From assembly GCF_900128885.1 (NCBI RefSeq), contig NZ_FQTU01000003.1, forward strand, positions 62,001 to 126,000: DNA of 64,000 nt, read 5' to 3'. Position 1 is the first letter of the stretch; the number at the start of each line of letters is the position of its first letter. The notes below the pieces were generated by a model, which ran no database searches, was not told where the DNA came from, and worked only from the letters and a program-made list of their open reading frames with translations. A program made the translations under genes and the position numbers. The stretch comes from Alkalibacter saccharofermentans DSM 14828 (GTDB lineage: Bacteria > Bacillota > Clostridia > Eubacteriales > Alkalibacteraceae). Shown here in pieces: positions 49,363 through 58,248 of this stretch.

Positions 49363-50821
49363 AAGAGAAAATTCGATCATAGGGAATCTGTTTTCAGGCC
49401 TTGAATATTTATTGAGGCTGCCGATGATTTTAATCGACAATATAACTCGGATTTTGAAGTTTTCGATTAGAACAAAGATAACGTTAAATTATATTTTACT
49501 TTATAGCGTATCCGCACTATTAACGGCTGCTTTAGTTAGTGGCGGATATCTTTTAATAACCAGAAACCAGATATACGAAAGAAACAGGGATTACATAAAT
49601 GAAGCCCTGGGGGCAGTTTCACAACATGAGTCAAACGTTGAGCTACAACAGGAATTAGAGCATATTTACGAGGAAAGTGGAATAAACATATTAGTCACAA
49701 ACGCAGTGACTCAGGAAAGTGCTGCAACCACCCAGTTCTACCCCGTCGTCAATTACCAGTTTTTGACTGAAAACAACCCTTTGTACAAAAGTTTTTCCAT
49801 AGTCAGCTTGCTTTCTTACGATCTCATTGCTTTGGAGGCAAGTCAAGGGGAGTACAGCAGGGTAGTGTTTTTTTTCAACGTGGAAGAAAATATCCACACA
49901 CTTAAGATTGTGCTGATTTTAATGAGCTTCGGGTACATATTGGGATTATTGATGATACTGGTTCTAGGAGATATAAAACTGCGAAGAGTGTTGAACCCCA
50001 TTAAAAAGATATCAAAATCAGCAAAAAACATCAACACGCAGAATCTGGACACGAGAATAGACGTGGGCAGGGCAAAGTATGAGCTCAAAGATCTTGCAAT
50101 AACGATAAACGAGATGATAGACAGAATTCAAGACGGCTACAGAAAGCAGCAAAGGTTTGTTTCAGACGTTTCTCATGAGCTTCGAACCCCAATTTCAGTA
50201 ATAAATGGCTATGCAAACATGCTTGACAGGTGGGGGAAAAACGACCCTGAAATTTTGCAGGAGTCAATAGATGCCATGAAAAATGAAGCTGGAAACATGT
50301 CTGATCTAGTTGAAAAGCTCTTGTTTTTGGCTAGACACGACAGGGATGCATTAAAATATGAAATTACTGAAGTGAATTTGAGTGAAATAGTTGAAGAGGT
50401 GGCTAAAGAGACGGCAATGATCGACAGCGAGCATGATATTTGTGCTGATTTGACTTCCGGAATATGGATTGAAGGAGACCCAAACAGAATAAAACAGGTT
50501 ATAAGGATTTTTGTTGACAATGCAGTGAAGTACACACCTGAAGGCAAGAAAATTCAAATAAGGGCTTTTATTGAGAACGAGTTCTCCGTGGTGGAAATAA
50601 CTGACGCTGGGATAGGTATTTCAAAGGATGATCTAGACAATATATTTGAGAGGTTCTATAGAGCTGACGAATCCAGAACCAAAACCACCGGTGGATACGG
50701 CTTAGGGCTGAGCATCGCAAAGGTGATAGTTCTCCAGCACGGAGGAAAGATAAAAGTGAGGACAAAACCGGGGATAGGAAGCAGATTCAGCATATATCTT
50801 CCGACGCTTTCGAGAAAATAA
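49355..50821 (+). CDS. Sensor histidine kinase
   Basis: 488 residues. Two membrane spans (about 46-68 and 184-204) flank an extracellular sensor of about 115 residues, followed by HAMP, HisKA (SDVSHELRTP, phospho-His274) and HATPase (N box VDNAVKYT, G1 DAGIGIS, F box FERFYR, G2 GGYGLGLSIAK). The design is the ArlS/CssS-like kind common in Firmicutes. It pairs with the preceding response regulator. The signal is unknown; proximity to the DUF4342 membrane protein hints at envelope state. Confidence 0.94.
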   Translation: MNKRENSIIGNLFSGLEYLLRLPMILIDNITRILKFSIRTKITLNYILLYSVSALLTAALVSGGYLLITRNQIYERNRDYINEALGAVSQHESNVELQQELEHIYEESGINILVTNAVTQESAATTQFYPVVNYQFLTENNPLYKSFSIVSLLSYDLIALEASQGEYSRVVFFFNVEENIHTLKIVLILMSFGYILGLLMILVLGDIKLRRVLNPIKKISKSAKNINTQNLDTRIDVGRAKYELKDLAITINEMIDRIQDGYRKQQRFVSDVSHELRTPISVINGYANMLDRWGKNDPEILQESIDAMKNEAGNMSDLVEKLLFLARHDRDALKYEITEVNLSEIVEEVAKETAMIDSEHDICADLTSGIWIEGDPNRIKQVIRIFVDNAVKYTPEGKKIQIRAFIENEFSVVEITDAGIGISKDDLDNIFERFYRADESRTKTTGGYGLGLSIAKVIVLQHGGKIKVRTKPGIGSRFSIYLPTLSRK

Positions 50822-50843
50822 AAAACGCCCTTAGGCGTTTTTT
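50820..50843. terminator. Terminator after the histidine kinase gene
   Basis: AAAAAACGCC, loop CTTA, GGCGTTTTTT: a compact stem with T-run, symmetrical so that it also serves the convergent TetR gene. Confidence 0.9.
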
Positions 50844-50847
50844 ATTT

Positions 50848-51516
50848 TCAGTCATCATCGCTTACAAATGATTCTAAATCAACCTGAAGAGCCATTTCAA
50901 TGGCTTTGTTCATCTTCTCTTCGAAGATTTTTTCATCTATGCCCACACTCATTATCCAAAATCGCGATATGAAAAACATCGCATCTTTGTAGCTTAGGTC
51001 CAAATTGCCTGCGATTATATTTCTGAAGATACTCGTGGCAACGGAAAAAGCTGAAATGGTGTAAGCTTTTAAAGCAGTTGAATCGAGATTCATGTTGTAA
51101 GCCTTCAATATGCCGTCAAACTGTTTAGTAACCATGTAGTTCAAATCGTAGTCGTCTACGTTCTCTACCGGGCTGTCAAAAGGATGTGTCGATTCCATGT
51201 AGAGTTTTTGGTACAATTCGTCTTCCAACAGTATTCTGTAATACAGAGAAACATACAAGAAGTGGCTCAACATGCCGTCGTCCTTGAATGGAACTTCCTT
51301 TTCCGCGTAGTCGAGAGTTTTCAGTATGAGGCTGCCGAATATATGGTCGGCTATACCCTGCTTGTTTCGAAAATAATAATAAAGCAGCGGATTTTTGACA
51401 CCGGCCAATTCAGCTATGTCTCTTACGGAAATGTTGTTCCATCCTTTTTCCAAAACAAGTTCTTTTGTTACGGATAAAATCTTTCTCCGCGTTTCAATGC
51501 TTTTTTTATATACCAT
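50848..51516 (-). CDS. TetR family transcriptional regulator
   Basis: 222 residues from ATG 51516, six bases after AGGTG; upstream GTG/ATG codons overlap the ribosome site. N-terminal helix-turn-helix (about 8-55, ISVRDIAELAGVKNPLLYYYFRNKQGI) and an all-helical ligand domain with many aromatic and acidic residues. No adjacent transporter or enzyme on the same strand reveals its target; autoregulation of the upstream gap is possible. Confidence 0.9.
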   Translation of the reverse strand: MVYKKSIETRRKILSVTKELVLEKGWNNISVRDIAELAGVKNPLLYYYFRNKQGIADHIFGSLILKTLDYAEKEVPFKDDGMLSHFLYVSLYYRILLEDELYQKLYMESTHPFDSPVENVDDYDLNYMVTKQFDGILKAYNMNLDSTALKAYTISAFSVATSIFRNIIAGNLDLSYKDAMFFISRFWIMSVGIDEKIFEEKMNKAIEMALQVDLESFVSDDD

Positions 51517-51651
51517 ATCCATCACCTAATTTTAGTATAGCATAAATTGGTTTTTGATTAAACTAAATTCTTTTGCTGCTAAATTCTTTTGAGGCATTCA
51601 GCTCCGAATAATAAAGCTTTATGTTGCTTTATTTATGATAAAAAGATTAGC

Positions 51652-51750
51652 CTCCAGAGAGTACGATGTTTTATATTGGTGAGCCCCCGCTATCGATGAT
51701 ACAGGAGCAACAGAGGTATAATCCGTGGCATTTTATGATATAATCATAAC
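51652..51750 (+). other. T-box-like remnant in the 266-base gap before acpS
   Basis: CCAGAGAGTACGATG (from 51653) and TTGGTGAG (51676-51683) resemble the AGAGAG...GGTG start of a T-box stem I. AACAGAGGTATAATCCGTGGC-like sequence (51709-51729) loosely resembles the AACAGGGTGGTACCGCGG T-box. The distance is far too short for a working T-box and no terminator follows. The gap also holds a TATAAT (51739-51744), a possible acpS -10. Nothing else is recognised here. Confidence 0.25.
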
Positions 51751-51782
51751 ATCAGTCAAATAATCAACAGAGGAGAATGAGA

Positions 51783-52166
51783 TTGATCTACGGTATAGGC
51801 AACGATGTGATAGAAGTGGATAGGGTTAGAAAGACTATTGAAAAGAATCCGAGATTTTTAGTTAAATATTTTACCGAATCAGAGAGGGAATACTTCAATA
51901 AACGAAAAATGTCTCCCCAGACAATTGCGGGCTACTTTAGCGCGAAAGAGGCTGTTTCCAAAGCGATGGGAATGGGTTTTCGTTTTTTCAACATGTCCGA
52001 TATAGAAATAGTAAAAGATGCTTGGGGCAAGCCTGAAGTGGTTCTTATCGGCAAGGCCTTTGAATACGCTAAAGATAACAACATAGGCTCTATTTTAATA
52101 AGCATATCCCATAGCGAGAAATATGCGACTGCCATGGCCGTTGCAGTATTGAAGGAGGGGTCTTAA
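51783..52166 (+). CDS. acpS: Holo-[acyl-carrier-protein] synthase
   Basis: 127 residues starting at TTG 51783, seven bases after AGGAG; the ATG at 51777 is only one base away from it, and AcpS proteins normally begin IYGIGxD. GIGNDVIEVDRV holds the Mg-binding Asp; FSAKEAVSKAMG holds the second acidic ligand and Lys; ISHSEKYATAMAV is the C-terminal motif. It transfers 4'-phosphopantetheine to ACP. Followed directly by nnrDE. Confidence 0.93.
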   Translation: MIYGIGNDVIEVDRVRKTIEKNPRFLVKYFTESEREYFNKRKMSPQTIAGYFSAKEAVSKAMGMGFRFFNMSDIEIVKDAWGKPEVVLIGKAFEYAKDNNIGSILISISHSEKYATAMAVAVLKEGS

Positions 52167-53669
52167 TTGTACATATACACTGCCGATGAAATGAAGGAAA
52201 TAGACGAAAAAACCATTGGAGGAGAGGACGGCAAATCCCTTGAATTGATGGAAAAAGCAGCAAAATCAATATATAATGTCCTTAGTGACAGGATAACCGG
52301 CAAAAAAAAGCACAAGCAAGTATTGGCGGTGTGCGGGAAAGGCAATAATGGGGGAGACGGTCTTGCACTGTCTAGGCTATTGGGCAACGATGGCTTCAAT
52401 ATCAGGGTTTTAATGACAGCCGGGGAGAAGGAGCTTAAAAGGGATACATCCGTAGAATTAAAAAGGCTTGAAATCTCAACGGACAATGTATATTATTTGG
52501 GCTCATCTTCGAGGGAGCTGTTAGACCAGATAATCGGGGACTCGGACTTTATTATAGATGCGATATTTGGTACGGGCTTTAAAGGGAAAGTTGATGGAGA
52601 GCTGTCTGATATAATGTTAAAAATCAACGATAGCAAAGCAACGGTTGTAAGCATAGACATACCAAGTGGACTTGTCGGAAACAATGGCAGGGTTTACGGC
52701 AATGCCATAAAAGCTGATTTTACTGTAGTGGTTGATTCCCTTAAAACAGGGAACCTATTGGGACAAGCTCCTGACTACAACGGTGAAATAATCGTGGGAG
52801 AGGGAATCGGACTGGATAAGTCTCAGGCTTCACCTGATAAAAGGTTGCTGTCGGGAAAAACTGCGGGTAAAATGAAAACCAGAAGATCCTCTGGCCATAA
52901 ATACGATTTTGGAAGCCTGGCGATTGCCGGAGGAAGCATAGGAATGACGGGAGCGCCGCTGCTGAGCGCTAAATCAGGTCTTGGAAGCGGCTGTGGGCTT
53001 TCCACTGTCTTGATAGATAAAGAGGCTTATGCATACTGCAATAGTCCCTGGCCTGAAGTGATGATCAAACCCTATGCAAATGAAGTTGAATTTGAAAAGC
53101 TTTTGGAAAGAGCCACGGCTGCTGTTTTCGGTCCTGGAATGGGAATGGATGAAAAGTACGATAAGATGATGATTAAAGCCCTTAAGCGCGATATCCCAAT
53201 AGTTGTAGATGCAGATGGAATATACAGGCTTAACAAAGCCAGAGATCAGCTCGTGCTTAAGGATAAAAACTTGATAATCACACCGCACCTAGGCGAAATG
53301 GCGAAACTCTTTCGAGTGAAGACTGAAGACGTTTTGGACGACCCCATATATTTTGTTAAGTCGGCAGTAGATTGCTACAATGCAGTAGTTGTTCTTAAAG
53401 GACCCTGTACTGTCATAGGAGCAAAAAATGAATTGTGGTTTTATTACAAGCCTAATTCAGGGATGGCCTGTGGGGGAAGCGGAGATGTGCTTTCAGGAAT
53501 CATAGGAGGCCTTTGCGCACAAGGATACGAAACTTTGGAAGCGGCAAAAAAAGGCGTGGTGATTCACGGAACGGCAGGAGAGTTCGCCAGAGCGGAAAAA
53601 AACGAGTGGGGCATGTGTGCAGGAGATATAATCAATAACATTTACAAAGGAATAGAGCCTTTGGTTTAA
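52167..53669 (+). CDS. nnr: Bifunctional NAD(P)H-hydrate epimerase/dehydratase
   Basis: 500 residues from TTG 52167 behind GGAGGGG. The N-terminal YjeF_N epimerase domain (about 1-215) has CGKGNNGGDGLALSRLL, DAIFGTGFKG and VSIDIPSGL. The C-terminal carbohydrate-kinase-like dehydratase (about 225-495) has SLAIAGGSIGMTGAPLLSA, VFGPGMG, VDADGIYRL, ITPHLGEMAKLF, VVLKGP and GMACGGSGDVLSGIIGGL. It repairs hydrated NADH/NADPH. The acpS-nnr pairing is common in Firmicutes. Confidence 0.95.
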   Translation: MYIYTADEMKEIDEKTIGGEDGKSLELMEKAAKSIYNVLSDRITGKKKHKQVLAVCGKGNNGGDGLALSRLLGNDGFNIRVLMTAGEKELKRDTSVELKRLEISTDNVYYLGSSSRELLDQIIGDSDFIIDAIFGTGFKGKVDGELSDIMLKINDSKATVVSIDIPSGLVGNNGRVYGNAIKADFTVVVDSLKTGNLLGQAPDYNGEIIVGEGIGLDKSQASPDKRLLSGKTAGKMKTRRSSGHKYDFGSLAIAGGSIGMTGAPLLSAKSGLGSGCGLSTVLIDKEAYAYCNSPWPEVMIKPYANEVEFEKLLERATAAVFGPGMGMDEKYDKMMIKALKRDIPIVVDADGIYRLNKARDQLVLKDKNLIITPHLGEMAKLFRVKTEDVLDDPIYFVKSAVDCYNAVVVLKGPCTVIGAKNELWFYYKPNSGMACGGSGDVLSGIIGGLCAQGYETLEAAKKGVVIHGTAGEFARAEKNEWGMCAGDIINNIYKGIEPLV

Positions 53670-53725
53670 TAGTAGAAGCTTTGGTTTAAGAAAACATAAA
53701 ACAAATAACTAAATGAGGTGGAGAC

Positions 53726-55690
53726 TTGTATAGACATGGTTTTTACAGAGTAGGGTGCGGTGTGCCTGAACTGAAGGTAGCTGACGTGGATTTTAATTTA
53801 AGCGCTATTAAAGAAATGATAAATGAATCGATAATAAAAAATGTTGACATCTTGCTTTTACCTGAGCTTGCAATTACAGGATATACATGTGGGGATCTTT
53901 TTTTTCAAAAAGCTCTGATGGACAGATGCGAAAAGGCAATAGGGGAGCTGGCAGGGTTCTTGGAGAATAAGCCGATTCTTCTCGCCATAGGAGCTCCCGT
54001 CAGGATGTTCGACAGGATTTACAATTGCGGAGTAGTTATTCAAAAAGGCAAGATACTGGGAATGGTTCCGAAGATGCATCTGCCTGAGTACAATGAGTTC
54101 TATGAGAAAAGATGGTTTTCCTCAGGTTATGATTTTGAGGAGAACATGTGGGTGGATTACTGCGGACAAAGGGTTCCCATGGGGAGCAAGATATTGTTTA
54201 GAAATAAATGCAACCACGATCTTGTTGCCGGAATCGAAATATGTGAGGATCTTTGGGTGGCCATCCCCCCAAGCAGCAACCTGGCACTGAGTGGCGCCAC
54301 GCTGATATTGAATCCTTCTGCAAGCAACGACTTGGTAGGCAAAAGAGATTATCGTTTAGAACTTGTCAAGCAGCAGTCGGCGAGGTGTCTTTGTGCATAT
54401 GCATATGCATCCTCTGGATTTGGAGAGTCTACCACTGATGTGGTTTATGGGGGCGACTCAATGATTTGTGAAAACGGAGCTTTGCTTGAAGAGGGAAAAA
54501 GATTTGACATAAAGCCCTCCTTGACATTTTCTGATGTGGATGTGGAAAAGCTTGCTGGGGAGAGGATAAAGAAGCATTCCTCTTTTCATGAAAACAACAA
54601 GCACAAAGGCGCTGATTATATTTTTGCTGAATTCGAAATAGAAGGTGAAAAAAAAGAAATCAAGAGGAAAGTCTGGAAGCATCCATTTGTACCGGCGGGA
54701 ATCAAAGACAGAAATACAAGGTGCGAAGAGATTTTCAATATCCAGACGAGCGCTTTGGGGAAAAGGATGATTCACACCTCAGCCAAAGCACTGGTTGTGG
54801 GAATCTCAGGAGGCCTGGACTCTACATTGGCGCTTTTAGCCTGCGTGAAGACATGCGATAAGCTTGGATTGGACAGAAAAATGATCAAGGCCATTACAAT
54901 GCCTGGATTCGGCACTACTGACCGTACGTATCAAAATGCAATCAGCCTGATGAAAAATCTTGATGTATCCCTGGAAGAAATATCGATTGTTCCGTCAACG
55001 CTGCAGCATTTCAAGGATATCGGTCATGATCCGAGCGTACACAACGTTACATATGAAAACGCACAAGCCCGGGAACGTACGAAGATACTCATGAACATAG
55101 CCAACAGGGACAACGGGATGGTTATAGGAACAGGGGATCTTTCGGAACTTGCTTTGGGATGGGCTACCTATAATGGGGATCATATGTCCATGTACGGTAT
55201 AAATAGCGGAATACCGAAGACCCTTGTTAGGTATCTGGTCAAATGGATAGCTGACAACAGCTTGAAGGAAGTAAAGGAAACCCTTTATGATGTTTTGGAT
55301 ACCCCGGTAAGTCCGGAGCTTCTGCCACCGGATGAAGAGGGAAATATTGCCCAAAAGACTGAAGAAGTCGTAGGTCCTTATGAAATCCACGATTTTTACC
55401 TTTATTATGTGGTACGTTATGGATTCAGGCCTTCAAAAGTTTTTGAACTCAGTAAATTGGCGTTTAAGGATGATTATAGTGAAGAGGTCTTGATATTTTG
55501 GCTTGAGAGATTTTACACAAGGTTCATAACACAGCAGTTCAAAAGATCCTGCTTGCCTGACGGACCCAAAGTGGGGTCGATAAATCTATCGCCAAGAGGG
55601 GACTGGAGAATGCCAAGCGATGCATCTCACCAGCTCTGGAAAGATGAGATTCAAAAGCTTAAAAGGGATTTAAACATCAAGCCTATTTGA
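53726..55690 (+). CDS. nadE: Glutamine-dependent NAD+ synthase
   Basis: 654 residues from TTG 53726 behind GAGGTGGAG. An N-terminal nitrilase-type glutaminase (about 1-290) has catalytic Glu in LLPELAITGY, Lys in VPKMHLPEY and Cys in GIEICEDLW. The C-terminal synthetase has the P-loop VVGISGGLDSTLALL, TMPGFGTTDRT, GTGDLSELALGWATYNGDHMS (split region 55130-55190) and PVSPELLP. It converts deamido-NAD to NAD. Context with nnr gives a small NAD-metabolism unit. Its end overlaps the convergent yerC-like gene by eight bases. Confidence 0.95.
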   Translation: MYRHGFYRVGCGVPELKVADVDFNLSAIKEMINESIIKNVDILLLPELAITGYTCGDLFFQKALMDRCEKAIGELAGFLENKPILLAIGAPVRMFDRIYNCGVVIQKGKILGMVPKMHLPEYNEFYEKRWFSSGYDFEENMWVDYCGQRVPMGSKILFRNKCNHDLVAGIEICEDLWVAIPPSSNLALSGATLILNPSASNDLVGKRDYRLELVKQQSARCLCAYAYASSGFGESTTDVVYGGDSMICENGALLEEGKRFDIKPSLTFSDVDVEKLAGERIKKHSSFHENNKHKGADYIFAEFEIEGEKKEIKRKVWKHPFVPAGIKDRNTRCEEIFNIQTSALGKRMIHTSAKALVVGISGGLDSTLALLACVKTCDKLGLDRKMIKAITMPGFGTTDRTYQNAISLMKNLDVSLEEISIVPSTLQHFKDIGHDPSVHNVTYENAQARERTKILMNIANRDNGMVIGTGDLSELALGWATYNGDHMSMYGINSGIPKTLVRYLVKWIADNSLKEVKETLYDVLDTPVSPELLPPDEEGNIAQKTEEVVGPYEIHDFYLYYVVRYGFRPSKVFELSKLAFKDDYSEEVLIFWLERFYTRFITQQFKRSCLPDGPKVGSINLSPRGDWRMPSDASHQLWKDEIQKLKRDLNIKPI

Positions 55691-55952
55691 TTTTTTCGAG
55701 TATGGTCTTATACCCGGTTCCGTATTTCAGGCATCTGCTGACCCTGCTTACTGTAGTGGAGCTGGCGCCGGTTATCTCTTGGACCTCAGAAAATGTCTTT
55801 CCATTAAAGAGGCCCTGGGCGATTTCCAACCTGTGCTGCATGTCCTCAATTTCCTTGATGGTGCATAGGTCTTCTAAAAATGACAGGGTTTCATCGGTAG
55901 ATTCCAAAGCGGAAAGGCATTTTAATAAAAGATCGAAATTTTCTTTATTCAA
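55683..55952 (-). CDS. YerC/YecD family TrpR-related protein
   Basis: 89 residues. The TrpR-like fold is clear: FLEDLCTIKEIEDMQHRLEIAQGLFNG and the helix-turn-helix TFSEVQEITGASSTTVSRVSRCLKYG. It probably binds DNA as a dimer; the family's regulon is poorly defined. Start ATG 55952 follows CTGGAGG. Its 3' end overlaps nadE on the other strand. Confidence 0.9.
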   Translation of the reverse strand: MNKENFDLLLKCLSALESTDETLSFLEDLCTIKEIEDMQHRLEIAQGLFNGKTFSEVQEITGASSTTVSRVSRCLKYGTGYKTILEKIK

Positions 55953-56134
55953 AACGATAACCTCCAGATTATAGATGTCTTGGTGTTGGGACTATATGAA
56001 GATTATACTTTATTGCAGTAAAGTAGTAAAGAAATAAATTGATAATTGATATGTGGAGAGCATTGCAATAGAATAATAAAGTCGAAACAGTTTTTTAATA
56101 TCAAGGAGAAAATAGAAAGGGTGATCACGCTTCA

Positions 56135-56944
56135 ATGAATAAATTTTGTTTAATCGGAGAAAAGCTGTCTTATAGCTTTTCACCTTACATACACAAGGAG
56201 CTCTTCAAGCTTACAGGAATTGACGGAGACTATGGCATAGAAGAAATACCGAGGGACGTTTTTAAAAGCTCTGTAGGGGAAATCATCAAAAGCTACAAGG
56301 GATGCAATGTGACTATCCCATACAAGACTGAAGTAATGGAGTTTTTAGATGAAATTGACTCAACTGCTCTGGAAGTAGGAGCAATCAACACCATTAAAAA
56401 CGTTGGAGGGAAACTCTACGGATACAATACGGATATACATGGATTTGGAGAGACGCTCGAAAAATTCCATATCGAAATCAAAAACAAGGTATTTGCCATC
56501 GCAGGTACCGGAGGGGCTGCAAAAGGGGTATATCATCATATTAGAAACCATGAGCCCAAAGACATTATATTTTTAAGCAGAAAAAAGGAATCAGATTGGA
56601 TAAAGGGCTACGAAATACTTGATTACAATGATTATAAGCCCGGATCTGCCCATGTGCTCATTAACACCACGCCAGTGGGGATGAGCTCAAAGGATATAAG
56701 CCAGTCACCTTTAGGAGAAGATAAGCTCCCAGGGTTTACCCATGTCGTTGACCTTATATATAACCCAAAAGAAACCATGCTCATGGCTCTTGCTAAGAAA
56801 CAGGGTGCTACCGCAGTAAACGGGTTGTTCATGCTTGTAAGCCAAGCGATCAGAAGCGAAGAGATCTGGAATGATATCCAGGTGGACTGGGATGTGAAAG
56901 ACAAAATATACGAAAAAACTTGGAATTTAATGTACGATGAATGA
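56135..56944 (+). CDS. aroE: Shikimate dehydrogenase
   Basis: 269 residues. Substrate domain: LIGEKLSYSFSPYIHK, NVTIPYKTEVMEFLD (catalytic Lys), GAINTIKN and GYNTDIHGF (catalytic Asp). NADP domain: AIAGTGGAAKGVYHHI, LINTTPVGM and VVDLIYNPKETMLMALAKKQGA. It reduces 3-dehydroshikimate in aromatic amino acid synthesis. No other aro gene is nearby. Separate from rodA by about 45 bases. Confidence 0.95.
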   Translation: MNKFCLIGEKLSYSFSPYIHKELFKLTGIDGDYGIEEIPRDVFKSSVGEIIKSYKGCNVTIPYKTEVMEFLDEIDSTALEVGAINTIKNVGGKLYGYNTDIHGFGETLEKFHIEIKNKVFAIAGTGGAAKGVYHHIRNHEPKDIIFLSRKKESDWIKGYEILDYNDYKPGSAHVLINTTPVGMSSKDISQSPLGEDKLPGFTHVVDLIYNPKETMLMALAKKQGATAVNGLFMLVSQAIRSEEIWNDIQVDWDVKDKIYEKTWNLMYDE

Positions 56945-56988
56945 TTTTGTGGTATAATCCTTTGATTGATTAACTTTGAGGTGAAATG

Positions 56989-58110
56989 ATGGAATGGGTT
57001 AAATACCTAAAAAAGATGGATTTTGTGCTGTTATTTGTAGTAATGGCTTTATTCTCAATCGGCTTGATGGCTATAACCGTAGCGACGAATACTGAAAATT
57101 TTGTGGGAGGAGATCCTTCCACCTTTATAATAAAACAGATAATAGCCTTTGGCATAGGGTTGACGGGATTGTTAGTTATAATCGCCATGGATTATAGAAC
57201 ATTGGGGCAATACTGGATTCATATATTTGTTTTGACTGTTATAAGCTTGTTGCTAGTCTTCATCCCAGGTTTGGGAATAGTAAATAAAGGGACTAGAGGA
57301 TGGATCAGCTTGGGATTTATGGACCTGCAAACTTCGGAAATCGCAAAGCTGGGCTTTATAGTTGCATTTGCCAAGCTTCTTGAGATAAGAAAAAATAAAC
57401 TCAGCAACATAATAGATGTGATGATTCTGGTGGCCTTCATATCAGTCCCCATATCCGTTGTCCTTCTACAGGGGGATTTAGGCCAGGCTCTCGTGTTTGT
57501 AGTTATCGCCGCGGGAATGCTTTTTATGGCGGGAATTGACATAAGGTATGTTTATGGTGTCTTCGGCGCTATAATAGTGGGATTTCCCGTCATGTGGAAC
57601 TATTTTATGCAGGATTATCAGAAAAAAAGGATAATCACATTTTTCAATCCTGCCAACGACCCTCTAGGAGATGGTTACCATGCGCTGCAGTCCATGATAG
57701 CAATCGGCTCGGGAGAGGTTTTCGGAAAGGGAGTATATGCTGAAAACACAATGACGAAGCTAAATTACCTTCCTGCCCAATGGACGGATTTTATATTCTC
57801 GGTCATATCTGAAACAGCGGGGTTTGTGGGTGCATCCATAGTAGTGATACTTTTAGGGATTTTTTTATTCAGGTTGTTAAAGGATGCAAAAAATGCAAAA
57901 GATGAGTTCGGTACGTTGATTGTATCAGGAGTCTTTTTCATGTTTTTATTTCAGATATTCGAAAATATAGGCATGACTATGGGAATAATGCCTATTACAG
58001 GCATTACGCTTCCGTTCTTAAGCTACGGGGGAAGCTCTCTGATGACAAATATATTTGCCGTAGGATTGGTTTTGAATGTTCATATGAGAAGGCATCATAT
58101 CAGCTTCTAA
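56989..58110 (+). CDS. rodA: SEDS-family peptidoglycan polymerase RodA, copy 1
   Basis: 373 residues from ATG 56989, four bases after AGGTGA (the ATG at 56986 is one base away). Ten spans with the SEDS pattern: GLGIVNKGTRGWISLGF, LQGDLGQALVF, LPAQWTDFIFSVISE (catalytic Asp region), and the C-terminal GITLPFLSYGGSSLMTNI signature. It polymerises glycan strands with a class B PBP in elongation. A close paralogue follows in tandem. No mreBCD or PBP gene is adjacent. Confidence 0.92.
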   Translation: MEWVKYLKKMDFVLLFVVMALFSIGLMAITVATNTENFVGGDPSTFIIKQIIAFGIGLTGLLVIIAMDYRTLGQYWIHIFVLTVISLLLVFIPGLGIVNKGTRGWISLGFMDLQTSEIAKLGFIVAFAKLLEIRKNKLSNIIDVMILVAFISVPISVVLLQGDLGQALVFVVIAAGMLFMAGIDIRYVYGVFGAIIVGFPVMWNYFMQDYQKKRIITFFNPANDPLGDGYHALQSMIAIGSGEVFGKGVYAENTMTKLNYLPAQWTDFIFSVISETAGFVGASIVVILLGIFLFRLLKDAKNAKDEFGTLIVSGVFFMFLFQIFENIGMTMGIMPITGITLPFLSYGGSSLMTNIFAVGLVLNVHMRRHHISF

Positions 58111-58117
58111 AGCTATG

Positions 58118-58146
58118 AGCTTGCCGAAAGATCGGGAGGCTTTTTT
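58118..58146 (+). terminator. Terminator between the two rodA genes
   Basis: AGCTTGCCGA (58118-58127) pairs with TCGGGAGGCT (58132-58141), one G-G mismatch, followed by a T-run. The second copy therefore needs its own promoter; GGTATAATC at 58163-58171 is the likely -10. Confidence 0.8.
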
Positions 58147-58248
58147 AAAATTTCTAAAGTTGTGGTATAATCAACCTTTGGCAAAACTCAAAATTGATTC
58201 TGAAAGTCAGCCGTATAATCAGAAACAATAGAGAAAAAGAGGTGTTCC

